This document shows, piece by piece, positions 20,303 through 28,538 of a stretch of 43,938 nt of DNA. Source of the stretch: Candidatus Niyogiibacteriota bacterium (GTDB lineage Bacteria; Patescibacteriota; Minisyncoccia; 1-14-0-10-42-19); contig JACQLG010000063.1 of NCBI GenBank assembly GCA_016204155.1, positions 1-43,938 of the forward strand, in the 5' to 3' direction. Every line of letters starts with the position of its first letter. Within the stretch, counting starts at the first letter, position 1. A program made the translations under genes and the position numbers. Under the pieces are notes generated by a model, which was not told where the DNA came from, did not search any database, and saw nothing but the letters and a program-made list of their open reading frames with translations.

Positions 20303-21397
20303 ATGCCGAATGACTACCCTATACAACCGGATACCAGCGGCAGCATTTTTTCGGTGGAAACCGACCGGATAAAGCCGAATCCGCACCAGCCGCGGCGCGA
20401 ATTCGACGAGCAAAAATTAAAGGAACTTGCCGATTCAATACGCGCATACGGCATTTTGCAGCCGCTTGTTGTGATACGCCAAGAGATTGAAGTGCCTACA
20501 GGCACTAAAGTGGAATACGAGCTTATCGCTGGAGAACGGAGGTTGAGAGCCGCAAAACTCGCGGGAATCGCAAAAGTTCCCGTTATCATCCGTCAAGAGC
20601 CGCCGGAACGCATTAAGCTTGAAATCGCATTAATAGAAAATGTCCAACGCGAAGATTTAAATCCCATAGAACGCGCAGAAGCATTTAAACAGCTCTTGAA
20701 TAATTTTGGCTTGAAGCAGAAAGAGATAGCTGATCGCATCGGCAAATCGCGCGAATTCATCGCAAATTCCATCAGGATATTAACGCTTCCTAACACGATA
20801 AAAGAAGCACTGATCGCACGCCGGATATCAGAAGGCCATACAAGACCTCTTTTAATGCTTGATGACCGGCCAGAAGAACAAAGCCGAATGCTGGATGAGA
20901 TTATTTTCAAAAAATTAAACGTGCGGGAGAGCGAAAAGCTCGCACGGCGCGTTGCGGCTGATCGCGCGCGGAAAAGAGAGCCGTATTTCGATCCAAAAGT
21001 AAAACAAATGGAAACAATACTTTCGGATGCCTTGGGCACGCGCGTATCCATTGAACGCAAAGGGCCGGGAGGCCGCATTTTCATTGATTTCTTCTCACCC
21101 GAAGACCTGCATATTCTTCTTACAAAGGTAACGCATCAGGAGATTGCGCCCGAGATCTTAATCCCGCCGGATCATTTCAAAGAATTTGAAAAAGAGCGCG
21201 AGAAAACATCACTGTCCGAACACGAAAAGGCACACATACAGCCTGATGGGAAAGATGTTTCCGAAATAGCAACAGCAGAGACGCATGGAGAAAATGAATC
21301 ATCTTCGTCTCCTGGACAACACGAAGCGTTGTCCATTAAAGATACTGAGGATGAAGGGCAAGCAACAGACGAAGACCTCAAACATTTTTCTATTTAG
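20303..21397 (+). CDS. parB: ParB/Spo0J-family chromosome partitioning protein
   Basis: A 364-residue ParB. The ATG at 20303 is chosen because the in-frame reading to 20180 would cross the tRNA-Leu gene. The N-terminal CTPase/ParB domain shows NPHQPRREFDEQKLKELADS, YGILQPL and the signature GERRLRAAKLAG. A helix-turn-helix follows (LKQKEIADRIGKSREFIANS), then a dimerising region. The tail (about 300-364) is acidic and low in complexity. ParB binds parS near the origin and loads SMC. I see no canonical parS 16-mer in this window and parA is not adjacent, which is unlike the usual parAB pair. The gene converges on relA/spoT, the two stops overlapping by 4 bases. Confidence 0.95.
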   Translation: MPNDYPIQPDTSGSIFSVETDRIKPNPHQPRREFDEQKLKELADSIRAYGILQPLVVIRQEIEVPTGTKVEYELIAGERRLRAAKLAGIAKVPVIIRQEPPERIKLEIALIENVQREDLNPIERAEAFKQLLNNFGLKQKEIADRIGKSREFIANSIRILTLPNTIKEALIARRISEGHTRPLLMLDDRPEEQSRMLDEIIFKKLNVRESEKLARRVAADRARKREPYFDPKVKQMETILSDALGTRVSIERKGPGGRIFIDFFSPEDLHILLTKVTHQEIAPEILIPPDHFKEFEKEREKTSLSEHEKAHIQPDGKDVSEIATAETHGENESSSSPGQHEALSIKDTEDEGQATDEDLKHFSI

Positions 21398-23121
21398 ATC
21401 GTACGTTCTCTCCTACCTATCTTGACTGATTGCACGCCTTTGACGCGTTTAATGCGGGCGCGCACCCGATGAATGTCGTCTTTGCTATGCGGAATAAAAC
21501 TAATTTTTATTGAGGCGTATGCATTATCCCCTCTCACATGGCTTTCAATATCTTTAATGCTGATGCCGGAAGACGCAATGGCGGAAGAAACATCTTTAAG
21601 TATCCCCACCCGATCCTCAATCTCGACTACAATTTCTATTGGCTCCTGCTTGCGTAACAATATCTTCCCTGTCTGTTCGCGAACATACCGCCTAATGTGA
21701 TTGCGCGCCATGGATGTTTTTACAAAAGTAAGCCATTCGCGCGACGGATGCTGGTTTTTCTTCGTAAGTATCTCAACCACGTCCCCGGAATGTAATTCGG
21801 CATCAAACGAACTCATTTTGCCGTTCACTTTTGCTCCCACCGCATGATCCCCGATCTCCGAATGGATATGGTATGCAAAATCAATTGAAGTAGCTCCTTC
21901 CGGCAAATCAATAACATCACCCTTAGGCGTCAAAACAAAAATACGGTCTTTAAAAAAATCAATCTTTAATGACTCCAGAAAATCTTCGGAATTCATTTTT
22001 CCTTTCCGGAACGAACTCTGCCATTCCTTGAGTTGCGCGACCCAGGCAAGTTTTGGATTAATGGACGCGCCTTCTTTCGGCTTTCCTGCATGCTCCCACA
22101 TCCAGTGCGCCGCAATTCCAAATTCCGCTTCCTTATGCATTTCTTCAGTCCTGATCTGAAATTCAACAATCTGGCCATCAATACAGAAGACGGTCGTATG
22201 GAGGGACTGATAGCCGTTCGGTTTCGGAAGCGCTATGTAATCTTTAATGCGCCCGGGCAGGGGTTTCCAATGCTTGTGGATCAAGCCGAGAACGCCATAC
22301 GCGTCATTCACATCATGAATGATAATGCGAACCGCCACCAAATCAAAAATGCGCTCCCAATCCATGTCATAACGCTGAAGCTTTTTCCATAAACTATAAT
22401 AATGCTTTGCCCGCGCATGAATTTCAAGCGCTTTAATTCCTTCACGATTCAATTCTTTTTTGATAATCGGCATTACGCGCTCAAGATATATCTCGCGTTC
22501 AGGCAGGCGTTTTTTAACTTCTTCCTCAATCCAGAAGTATTCATCGGGATAGACGTAGCGAAACGCTAAATCCTCCAGTTGCGCTTTTATTTCCCCCATT
22601 CCCAGCCGATCAGCAACCGACGCATAAATATCAAGAGTTTCTTTTGCGATACGTTCGCGCTTTTCAGGATACGGCAAGGATGAAAGCGTTTCCATATTAT
22701 GAAGACGGTCGCAAAGCTTAATAATAACCACTCGAACGTCTTTTGCGACTGCGAGGAACATTTTACGCATCGACTCAACCGTACGTTCAACGCCATGGTA
22801 TCTCAGCTTGTCAACTTTCGTAACACCGTCAACCAAAAATGCGATATTTTCTCCAAATCTCTTCCGGATTTCTTTCAACTCTGCGCCCTTATCTTCTACC
22901 GTGTCATGAAGCAGGGCTGCCGCGATCGTTTGCGAGTCTAATCCTATTTCGGCAACTTTCAACGAAACCGCTATGGGATGCAGGATATAATCATCTCCCG
23001 AATGGCGCTTCTGTCTTTCATGCGCCTTAGTCGCATATAAAAAAGCAGCCTCAAGGAGGTTAAGATCTTCTTTTGAAAAATGCGATTTCGGCAATTGTTT
23101 TTTATATTCAATCCATGTCAT
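21394..23121 (-). CDS. RelA/SpoT-family (p)ppGpp synthetase/hydrolase
   Basis: A 575-residue stringent-response enzyme. I chose the ATG at 23119-23121 because a GAGGAG site precedes it; a longer reading starts at 23175. The HD hydrolase domain has H72-D73 and E76-D77. The synthetase domain (about 230-350) shows RIKDYIALPKPNGYQSLHT. A TGS domain follows (RIFVLTPKGDVIDLPEGATS), and an ACT domain closes the protein (about 505-575). It is about 150 residues shorter than typical long Rel enzymes: the helical and zinc-finger/RIS segment between TGS and ACT is mostly missing. Both catalytic signatures are present, so it is probably bifunctional. Its start overlaps the end of topA. Confidence 0.95.
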   Translation of the reverse strand: MTWIEYKKQLPKSHFSKEDLNLLEAAFLYATKAHERQKRHSGDDYILHPIAVSLKVAEIGLDSQTIAAALLHDTVEDKGAELKEIRKRFGENIAFLVDGVTKVDKLRYHGVERTVESMRKMFLAVAKDVRVVIIKLCDRLHNMETLSSLPYPEKRERIAKETLDIYASVADRLGMGEIKAQLEDLAFRYVYPDEYFWIEEEVKKRLPEREIYLERVMPIIKKELNREGIKALEIHARAKHYYSLWKKLQRYDMDWERIFDLVAVRIIIHDVNDAYGVLGLIHKHWKPLPGRIKDYIALPKPNGYQSLHTTVFCIDGQIVEFQIRTEEMHKEAEFGIAAHWMWEHAGKPKEGASINPKLAWVAQLKEWQSSFRKGKMNSEDFLESLKIDFFKDRIFVLTPKGDVIDLPEGATSIDFAYHIHSEIGDHAVGAKVNGKMSSFDAELHSGDVVEILTKKNQHPSREWLTFVKTSMARNHIRRYVREQTGKILLRKQEPIEIVVEIEDRVGILKDVSSAIASSGISIKDIESHVRGDNAYASIKISFIPHSKDDIHRVRARIKRVKGVQSVKIGRRERTI

Positions 23122-25273
23122 AATTTTTTTTCTCCTCTTTATAGCGGCAATCTTTATTAGAACATTTAATTCCATTCTTTAATCCCACCAATGCGCTGCT
23201 GCATTGCGGGCACATCTTCCCCGTCGGCTTCTGCCATACGGCGAAATCGCAGTCGGGATAGCGTGAACAGCCATAAAATACACGACGCTTGCGCGTTCTC
23301 CGCTCCACTACATCTCCTTCTTTGCATTTCGGACATTTAATATTGAGCGGTTCTGCAGGGATCGCTTTTGTAAATTTGCAGCCGGGAAAACCGGAACACG
23401 AAATGAACTTCCCAAACCGCCCGTGGCGTATCATTAATTTTTTCCCGCATTCGGGGCAATTCTCATCAAGCGCTTCGGTCATATCTTCTTTTACGACCGT
23501 TTCATATTTTTCTTGAAGGTCCTTTGCAAACGGTTCATAAAAATTTCTGATAATAGCGTGCCATTCTTTCTCTCCTTCTGCTATTTCGTCGAGTTGCTGT
23601 TCCATCTCCGCCGTAAATTCTATATCAACGATTTGGGGAAAATGTTTAACCAATATCGCGCTTACTTTTTCGCCTATCTCGGTCGGCTCAAATTGCTTTT
23701 GATCGTTCTTAACGACATAATGCCGGTCCTGGATCGTTGACATAGTCGGCGCATACGTTGATGGCCGTCCTATACCGAATTTTTCAAGCGTCTTAATGAG
23801 GGATGCCTCTGTGAACCGCGGAGGCGGCTGGGTTTGACGCTCATCATCTATGAGCTCATGAAGGACCAGCGCGGTTCTTGGTTCAAGCGCCGGGAGAAAC
23901 GTGTCATCTTTTTTTGTCGGCGTAATTCTTAAAAATCCGTCAAACCGAAGGATGCTGCCTGCCGTTCGGAATTCATAAGAATGCGTTTTATCTGCCGCGT
24001 GCGCTGCGATCACGAATAATGTCTGTTCAAATTCCGCTTCTTTCATCTGGCTTGCAACAAATCTTTTCCAGATAAGCGAGTAAAGTCTGAACTGATCCGA
24101 TGTTACATTATCTTTAATATCATTCGGCAGAAGATCTACACTCACCGGACGAATCGCTTCATGCGCTTCTTGCGCGCCCTTTGCCTTTCTCGTAAATATC
24201 CTGGGATGTTCCGGGACGTAATCGGCGCCATATGCCTCTTTGATATGATGACGCAGCGCGCCGAGCGCTTCCTCTGCGACACTCAGAGAGTCTGTCCGCA
24301 TATACGTGATAAGGCCGGTCGCGCCCCCTTTTTTTAATTCTATTCCCTCATATAACTGCTGGGCTATGAGCATGGTTTTTTTAGAAGAAAAGCGAAGACG
24401 GGACCATGCGGCCTGCTGCAGTGTTGCTGTGGTAAACGGAGGCGACGGCTGTTGAAAGCGCTTCTTTTTTTCTACTTTTGCGATAGTAAACGAGTCCCGA
24501 TCAATGCGCCCAATCGCCTCGTTCACGATCTTTCTTTCTGTAATGCCGGGCTTCTCTATTGCTATTTCATCAATCGCAAAAAGGACCGCTTGAAAATGGG
24601 TGCATGCATTGCCGCTATCGGAACACCCTTTTTTTTGAAGATCTGCGGCAAGTACCCAGAACGTCTGCGGTTTAAAATTCCTGATTTCATTCTCCCGCTC
24701 CACAACCAAACGGAGCGCGACTGACTGTACACGGCCCGCGGAAAGGCCACGCGTTATCTTTTTCCATAAAAAGGGCGAAAGCTTATAGCCTACTAAACGA
24801 TCAAGAACGCGTCGCGCTTGCTGTGCTGCCACCAAATCATTATTAATGCCCCGGGGATGCCGCAATGCCTCCTTGATTGCTTTTTTGGTTATCTCATGAA
24901 AAACAATGCGCTCAATATTTTTAACCTTCCCTCGATCTGACCCCTGGACGAAGGTTGATTTTTTATTTTTGCCCTGACTCAAGCCAAGGGCATGAATAAG
25001 ATGCCACGCGATCGCTTCTCCTTCGCGGTCTTCATCGGTTGCAAGTATTATCGTATCCGCCTTCTGCGAAAGTGCTTTTAATTTTCTTATAATCGGCTGA
25101 ACTTTGCGCGGAACAACATATTGAGGTTCAAAATTATTTTCCACATCAACGCCTAACGTATAGGAGGGAAGATCACGAATATGACCATACGAAGATTCTA
25201 CGGTATATTCTTTGCCAAGAAAACGAGCTATGGTCCTTGATTTAGTTGGGGATTCTACGATTACTAATTTCAT
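23108..25273 (-). CDS. topA: DNA topoisomerase I
   Basis: A 721-residue type IA topoisomerase that relaxes negative supercoils. The TOPRIM domain opens with KLVIVESPTKSRTI and has the metal-binding TDEDREGEAIAWH (80-91). The active-site tyrosine is Y324 in GLITYMRTDS. Three C-terminal zinc modules follow, starting CPECGKKL, CPKCKEGD and CPQCSSAL; the third is shortened. The start overlaps the dprA stop by 4 bases and its stop overlaps the relA/spoT start by 14, so dprA, topA and relA/spoT are one translationally coupled operon. Confidence 0.98.
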   Translation of the reverse strand: MKLVIVESPTKSRTIARFLGKEYTVESSYGHIRDLPSYTLGVDVENNFEPQYVVPRKVQPIIRKLKALSQKADTIILATDEDREGEAIAWHLIHALGLSQGKNKKSTFVQGSDRGKVKNIERIVFHEITKKAIKEALRHPRGINNDLVAAQQARRVLDRLVGYKLSPFLWKKITRGLSAGRVQSVALRLVVERENEIRNFKPQTFWVLAADLQKKGCSDSGNACTHFQAVLFAIDEIAIEKPGITERKIVNEAIGRIDRDSFTIAKVEKKKRFQQPSPPFTTATLQQAAWSRLRFSSKKTMLIAQQLYEGIELKKGGATGLITYMRTDSLSVAEEALGALRHHIKEAYGADYVPEHPRIFTRKAKGAQEAHEAIRPVSVDLLPNDIKDNVTSDQFRLYSLIWKRFVASQMKEAEFEQTLFVIAAHAADKTHSYEFRTAGSILRFDGFLRITPTKKDDTFLPALEPRTALVLHELIDDERQTQPPPRFTEASLIKTLEKFGIGRPSTYAPTMSTIQDRHYVVKNDQKQFEPTEIGEKVSAILVKHFPQIVDIEFTAEMEQQLDEIAEGEKEWHAIIRNFYEPFAKDLQEKYETVVKEDMTEALDENCPECGKKLMIRHGRFGKFISCSGFPGCKFTKAIPAEPLNIKCPKCKEGDVVERRTRKRRVFYGCSRYPDCDFAVWQKPTGKMCPQCSSALVGLKNGIKCSNKDCRYKEEKKNYDMD

Positions 25274-26124
25274 ATCTTATAAAATAAGCCGTCTTTATTT
25301 TTGATCGCCCCTGCGATCTCAAGCGCGCTTAAATGAATATTAAGCTCCTGCATTGAACATTGTATCAAATCTCCTAATTCATCAGCTGTTTTCGGTGCCG
25401 CAAGCGAATGGAGAATATGGTGCTCTATTTCATCAATCTTGTCAAGATTTGGCTTTTTTTTCTCTACCCCCAAAAGCTCTAACACATCTCCAGCGTCCTG
25501 AATAAGAGCTGCGCCCTCTTTTAATAAAGAATGCGTGCCTTTCGAATTAATAGACCGCGCCTCTCCCGGCACCGCGCCGACATCGCGGTTTGCGTCAAGC
25601 GCCAAGCGCGCAGTAATTAATGCTCCGCTTCGTTCTGCGGCCTCTACAATAATAGTTGCTTGACTCAGGCCTGCTATAATACGGTTTCGTTCAGGAAACG
25701 TCCATTTTGTAGCATTTGCCTTCCCGCCATATTCAGAAATGACCAACCCATTATTACGTAAAATATCTTCCGCAAGCTTCCTATTGATAGCCGGCTGGAT
25801 ATTTTCAATCCCGGAGCCAAGTACTGCCCATGTCGTCCCCCCGCCCCCTAAAGCGCCTCTGTGCGCCTGCGCATCAATACCCATCGCAAGACCGCTTACA
25901 ATAATGGCGCCTTCAAGCGCCAGATCTCGCGCAAGCATAAACGCCATCTCCATGCCATACGATGTTGCGCGGCGCGAACCGACAATCGCGACAATTGGCA
26001 CTTTTTGTTCATATGCATTTTTTAACGATTCTGGGACGCCACGAACATACAACTGTTTCGGCGCCTGCGCAATTTCTTTCAGAAGCGCGGGATATTCTTT
26101 ATCTTGTAATGCAATCTTCCGCAT
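25270..26124 (-). CDS. dprA: DNA-processing protein DprA/Smf
   Basis: A 284-residue DprA, which loads RecA onto incoming single-stranded DNA during natural transformation. The Rossmann-like domain has VGSRRATSYG (48-57), SGLAMGIDAQAH, a glycine run, and the region from FPERNRIIAGLS through SGALITA to GAVPGEA. A small winged helix ends the protein. I chose the ATG at 26122-26124; a TTG at 26151 is also possible. No Shine-Dalgarno is seen, and a TATTAT box (26134-26139) stops 9 nt before the ATG, so the leader is very short. First gene of the dprA-topA-relA/spoT operon. Confidence 0.95.
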   Translation of the reverse strand: MRKIALQDKEYPALLKEIAQAPKQLYVRGVPESLKNAYEQKVPIVAIVGSRRATSYGMEMAFMLARDLALEGAIIVSGLAMGIDAQAHRGALGGGGTTWAVLGSGIENIQPAINRKLAEDILRNNGLVISEYGGKANATKWTFPERNRIIAGLSQATIIVEAAERSGALITARLALDANRDVGAVPGEARSINSKGTHSLLKEGAALIQDAGDVLELLGVEKKKPNLDKIDEIEHHILHSLAAPKTADELGDLIQCSMQELNIHLSALEIAGAIKNKDGLFYKI

Positions 26125-26166
26125 TTTTTTATGATAATAAGTTTTTAGCAAAACACAAAATCACCC

Positions 26167-26195
26167 TTGATGTTTGATATCACAAATGATATAAA
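26167..26195 (+). promoter_or_regulatory. Promoter of the sirtuin gene
   Basis: TTGATG (26167-26172), 17-nt spacer, TATAAA (26190-26195), followed by a TGGAGG ribosome-binding site before the ATG at 26226. Confidence 0.65.
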
Positions 26196-26225
26196 GTAAA
26201 AAAAGAATGAAAATGGAGGAAATGT

Positions 26226-26921
26226 ATGGACTTTGACAACACACTCATTGACGCATTAGCGCCAAAAGCGCGAATCCTTGTGATAACAGGCGCCGGCATC
26301 TCAAAGGCAAGCGGCCTCGATACGTATCGAGGAGTCGGCGGAATATGGAACACAATTGACTATGAGAAAGTGGCGACAAAAGAAGCATACAACAATAATC
26401 CGAAAGAAATTGCGGAGTACTGGAAAAAGATGAAAACAGATTGCGAAAAAGCAGAGCCTAACTCTGCACATATAACTCTCGCTGAAATGGAAAAGTTTTA
26501 TTCGAAATTTCAGATTATCACGCAAAACGTTGACGAGTTACATCAACGCGCAGGAAGCAAAAACGTCCTTGAAATTCATGGATCGCTCTTTCGTGAACGA
26601 CAAGATGCACACAACGTAGGGATGCCTGATATAGTATTATACCGAGAGCAATATTCACCAACCGTTCTGAATACAATTATTCAATTTTTAAACACTATCA
26701 GACCGCAAGCCATGATCGTTATAGGAACATCATGTGCGATCCCACTCATTGGAGAAATAATTATGCAATCACAATTGTTTAAAAGTACAGTTATAGAAAT
26801 CAATATTGAACCGACTATTCCTTCCTTTGCCGTATGGAAAAAAATTGAGTTAAAAGGGAAAGCAGAAGAAGTGCTGCCTGCATTATGGGGCGCTATAAAA
26901 GAAAAATATCAAAACACCTAA
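26226..26921 (+). CDS. Sir2-family NAD-dependent deacylase lacking the zinc ribbon
   Basis: A 231-residue sirtuin. NAD-binding motifs are clear: GAGISKASGLDTYRG (22-36), TQNVDELHQRAG (99-110) and the catalytic H118 in EIHGS. The C-terminal Rossmann part has VIGTSCAIP and VIEINIEPT. Sirtuins normally carry two CxxC pairs binding one Zn between the HG motif and the later strands. Here that stretch is very short (FRERQDAHNVGMPDIVLY) and has no cysteine, so the zinc module has been lost. The family removes acyl groups from lysines or acts as an NADase. It has its own promoter, a good ribosome-binding site and a terminator, so it is an independent unit. Confidence 0.9.
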   Translation: MDFDNTLIDALAPKARILVITGAGISKASGLDTYRGVGGIWNTIDYEKVATKEAYNNNPKEIAEYWKKMKTDCEKAEPNSAHITLAEMEKFYSKFQIITQNVDELHQRAGSKNVLEIHGSLFRERQDAHNVGMPDIVLYREQYSPTVLNTIIQFLNTIRPQAMIVIGTSCAIPLIGEIIMQSQLFKSTVIEINIEPTIPSFAVWKKIELKGKAEEVLPALWGAIKEKYQNT

Positions 26922-26979
26922 GAAATAACAGAGTGATAAATAAAAATCTCCACCCCATATTATTATAGAAGATACAAAA

Positions 26980-27015
26980 ACCCCAGTTTCTTTAAAAGAG
27001 AAACGGGGTATTTTT
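26980..27015. terminator. Terminator between convergent genes
   Basis: The stem ACCCC-GTTTCT/AGAAAC-GGGGT with one bulged A and a 7-nt loop is followed by TTTTT on the plus strand. On the minus strand it also has a T run. Confidence 0.82.
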
Positions 27016-27036
27016 ATTGCAATGAGTATTGATGTT

Positions 27037-27663
27037 TTAAAAAACGGCGACCTGCCACGTCCCATGTGACAAAATCTCTATTCGTATCTCGTTATAAGTC
27101 GCACCCAAAGCCTTGCTCATCCTATCTACCTTGTCTTGCAGTTGCATCGCTCGAGCGCCATATCGACATATCAAAACAAAAAACTCAGGACCATAATCAG
27201 GACTAGTTGTGATTTGGAGGATATATTTCAACATCTTCACTTCTGCTTCCTGAAGCCTACATAAGAAATTCTCGACTTCACTCTTTATCACGTCAGACCA
27301 CTCCATAAGGCACACTCCGCATGTTTCGTCATCGTCTGGCGACTGGGATGGTTGCCTAAATATAAGAGGGTGATCGCAATTCGACTGCAAAGACTTTAAT
27401 TGCTGCCGAATCTCGCGAAGTTTCTTCTCAACTTCCATGCGTTTCTCGCGTAAATTATTGATGTATTGTTGGGTATTATTCTCATCTTTCCCTGTCCAAA
27501 TGATTTCTTCACAGCCAGAACAAAATATTGTCTCTTGTTCACGGACTAAAGCCAGCGGAGGATGACTACATCTCATCTTAAGATCATGCGCTTTCCGTGC
27601 GTAGTCTTTTCCCTGTTCTGCAAGGTTAATCGCTAACCCATTGATAATTACATTCTCGTTCAT
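27037..27663 (-). CDS. Cys/His-rich protein of unknown function (208 aa)
   Basis: The ATG at 27661-27663 follows a GGGGG-containing site. Two similar Cys/His modules can be seen: CSHPPLALV...FCSGC (about 32-51) and CDHPLIF...CGVC (about 96-119), each C-x-H...C-x-x-C, likely zinc knuckles. A charged coiled coil of about 25 residues separates them, and the C-terminal third is helical. I do not recognise the family. The duplicated C-x-HP module suggests an internal repeat. It neighbours a transposase and a sirtuin in the least conserved part of the window. Confidence 0.72.
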   Translation of the reverse strand: MNENVIINGLAINLAEQGKDYARKAHDLKMRCSHPPLALVREQETIFCSGCEEIIWTGKDENNTQQYINNLREKRMEVEKKLREIRQQLKSLQSNCDHPLIFRQPSQSPDDDETCGVCLMEWSDVIKSEVENFLCRLQEAEVKMLKYILQITTSPDYGPEFFVLICRYGARAMQLQDKVDRMSKALGATYNEIRIEILSHGTWQVAVF

Positions 27664-27785
27664 ATATAACCCCCTTAATGTTTATCAATATCTTTAGAAA
27701 GGATATCAAATAACCTCAATCTCGTCAATCTAACCAACCTCTTAACTTTTTATTTCTTTATATTTGCAGATATTTCCAGATTTTT

Positions 27786-27820
27786 GTCAAAAGTGTCAAA
27801 AGTCCGACTTTTGACACTTT
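27786..27820. repeat. REP-like palindrome, copy 1
   Basis: Arms of 14 bp, AAAGTGTCAAAAGT / ACTTTTGACACTTT (27790-27803 with 27807-27820), centre CCG. An extra half copy GTCAAAAGT lies at 27786-27794. It overlaps the transposase stop codon and may also end its transcript. Confidence 0.88.
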
Positions 27821-28475
27821 AGAGATCGATTAAATATTCCTCGGAGATATTCTTCTTAATCGGCGTTTCCTCTATAAAACGCTGATATTCTTTGCCGCTC
27901 TTGAATTGATCAAGGACCAACGATGGGCTCAAAAAATTTCCCCACCTATTTTCTTCTACGTAATCTTGGTAACTCGACCATGGATATTGAATTTCTTTAT
28001 TGCGCCATTTTGTTAATTCGCGGGGATTTAAATGAATGTAGGCCGAAAGATACTGCAAATATTCGTCTCTATCGATATGAACGGCTTGAAATGCACCGCC
28101 GAATAGATGGCCGGTGCGTTTATACTTTATGTTGAAATATTTTGTATACGCAGTTAAAAGCCGCTGCATAAATCGAGAAATACTACCCTCTTTTAACTCA
28201 TCTAAAATCAAATGAAAGTGGTTAGGCATAAGACAAAAACTAACAAGCCCTATGTACTTTGTTTCTACAACCTCTTGAAAGATATCTTTGTCAAAAGTCC
28301 GACTTTTGACAAAAGGGACTAAACGACCAATCTGCGGAAATATTATTTCTCCCTGCAATAAAAATAAAAGGGAAAGAAAACGCCATCTGTCATGATCATT
28401 AAGATAGACTAATCGCTTCTCTACTCCACGATTATATACATGATAATATTCCCCTTCCGCAAAATTTCTCTCCAT
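27819..28475 (-). CDS. REP-associated tyrosine (Y1/HUH) transposase
   Basis: A 218-residue protein of the IS200/TnpA-REP superfamily. It opens with the family start GEYYHVYNRGVEKR. The HUH motif is H86-F-H88 in CLMPNHFHLIL, and the nucleophilic tyrosine is Y110 or Y113 in AYTKYFNIKYKRTGHLF. YLSAYIHLNP and the W-SSY box typical of RAYT proteins follow. Such enzymes cut single-stranded DNA at the foot of hairpins. Residues 55-63 (FVKSRTFDK) are encoded by a third copy of the palindrome, inserted in frame; the reading frame remains open, so the protein may still work. Flanking palindromes are its likely substrates. Confidence 0.93.
   Translation of the reverse strand: MERNFAEGEYYHVYNRGVEKRLVYLNDHDRWRFLSLLFLLQGEIIFPQIGRLVPFVKSRTFDKDIFQEVVETKYIGLVSFCLMPNHFHLILDELKEGSISRFMQRLLTAYTKYFNIKYKRTGHLFGGAFQAVHIDRDEYLQYLSAYIHLNPRELTKWRNKEIQYPWSSYQDYVEENRWGNFLSPSLVLDQFKSGKEYQRFIEETPIKKNISEEYLIDL
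28287..28313. repeat. REP-like palindrome, copy 2, in frame inside the transposase gene
   Basis: TTTGTCAAAAGT / ACTTTTGACAAA (28287-28298 with 28302-28313), centre CCG. The 27 nt equal nine codons and encode residues 55-63 of the transposase. Confidence 0.88.
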
Positions 28476-28500
28476 AGAACTATTATCGCTTCACAAACGA

Positions 28501-28531
28501 AAAATGTCAAAAGTCGGACTTTTGACATTTT
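28501..28531. repeat. REP-like palindrome, copy 3
   Basis: AAAATGTCAAAAGT / ACTTTTGACATTTT (28501-28514 with 28518-28531), centre CGG, between the transposase start and the murC stop. It may also act as the murC terminator. Confidence 0.88.
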
Positions 28532-28538
28532 GATAATT

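Larger units (their letters stand above)
27786..28531. mobile_element. RAYT transposase with its own REP-like palindromes
   Basis: A Y1 transposase gene is bounded by two palindromes with the core GTCAAAAGT-nnn-ACTTTTGAC, and a third copy lies inside the gene. The two outer copies have opposite central trinucleotides (CCG on the left, CGG on the right, plus strand). This is the arrangement of REP-associated tyrosine transposases and REP elements, which are distributed or domesticated single-stranded-DNA mobile units. Confidence 0.75.

Noticed and set aside
27786..28531. Three similar palindromes considered as a CRISPR array
   Set aside because: Spacing is irregular, the copies differ in arm length, one lies inside a coding sequence, and a RAYT transposase explains them.
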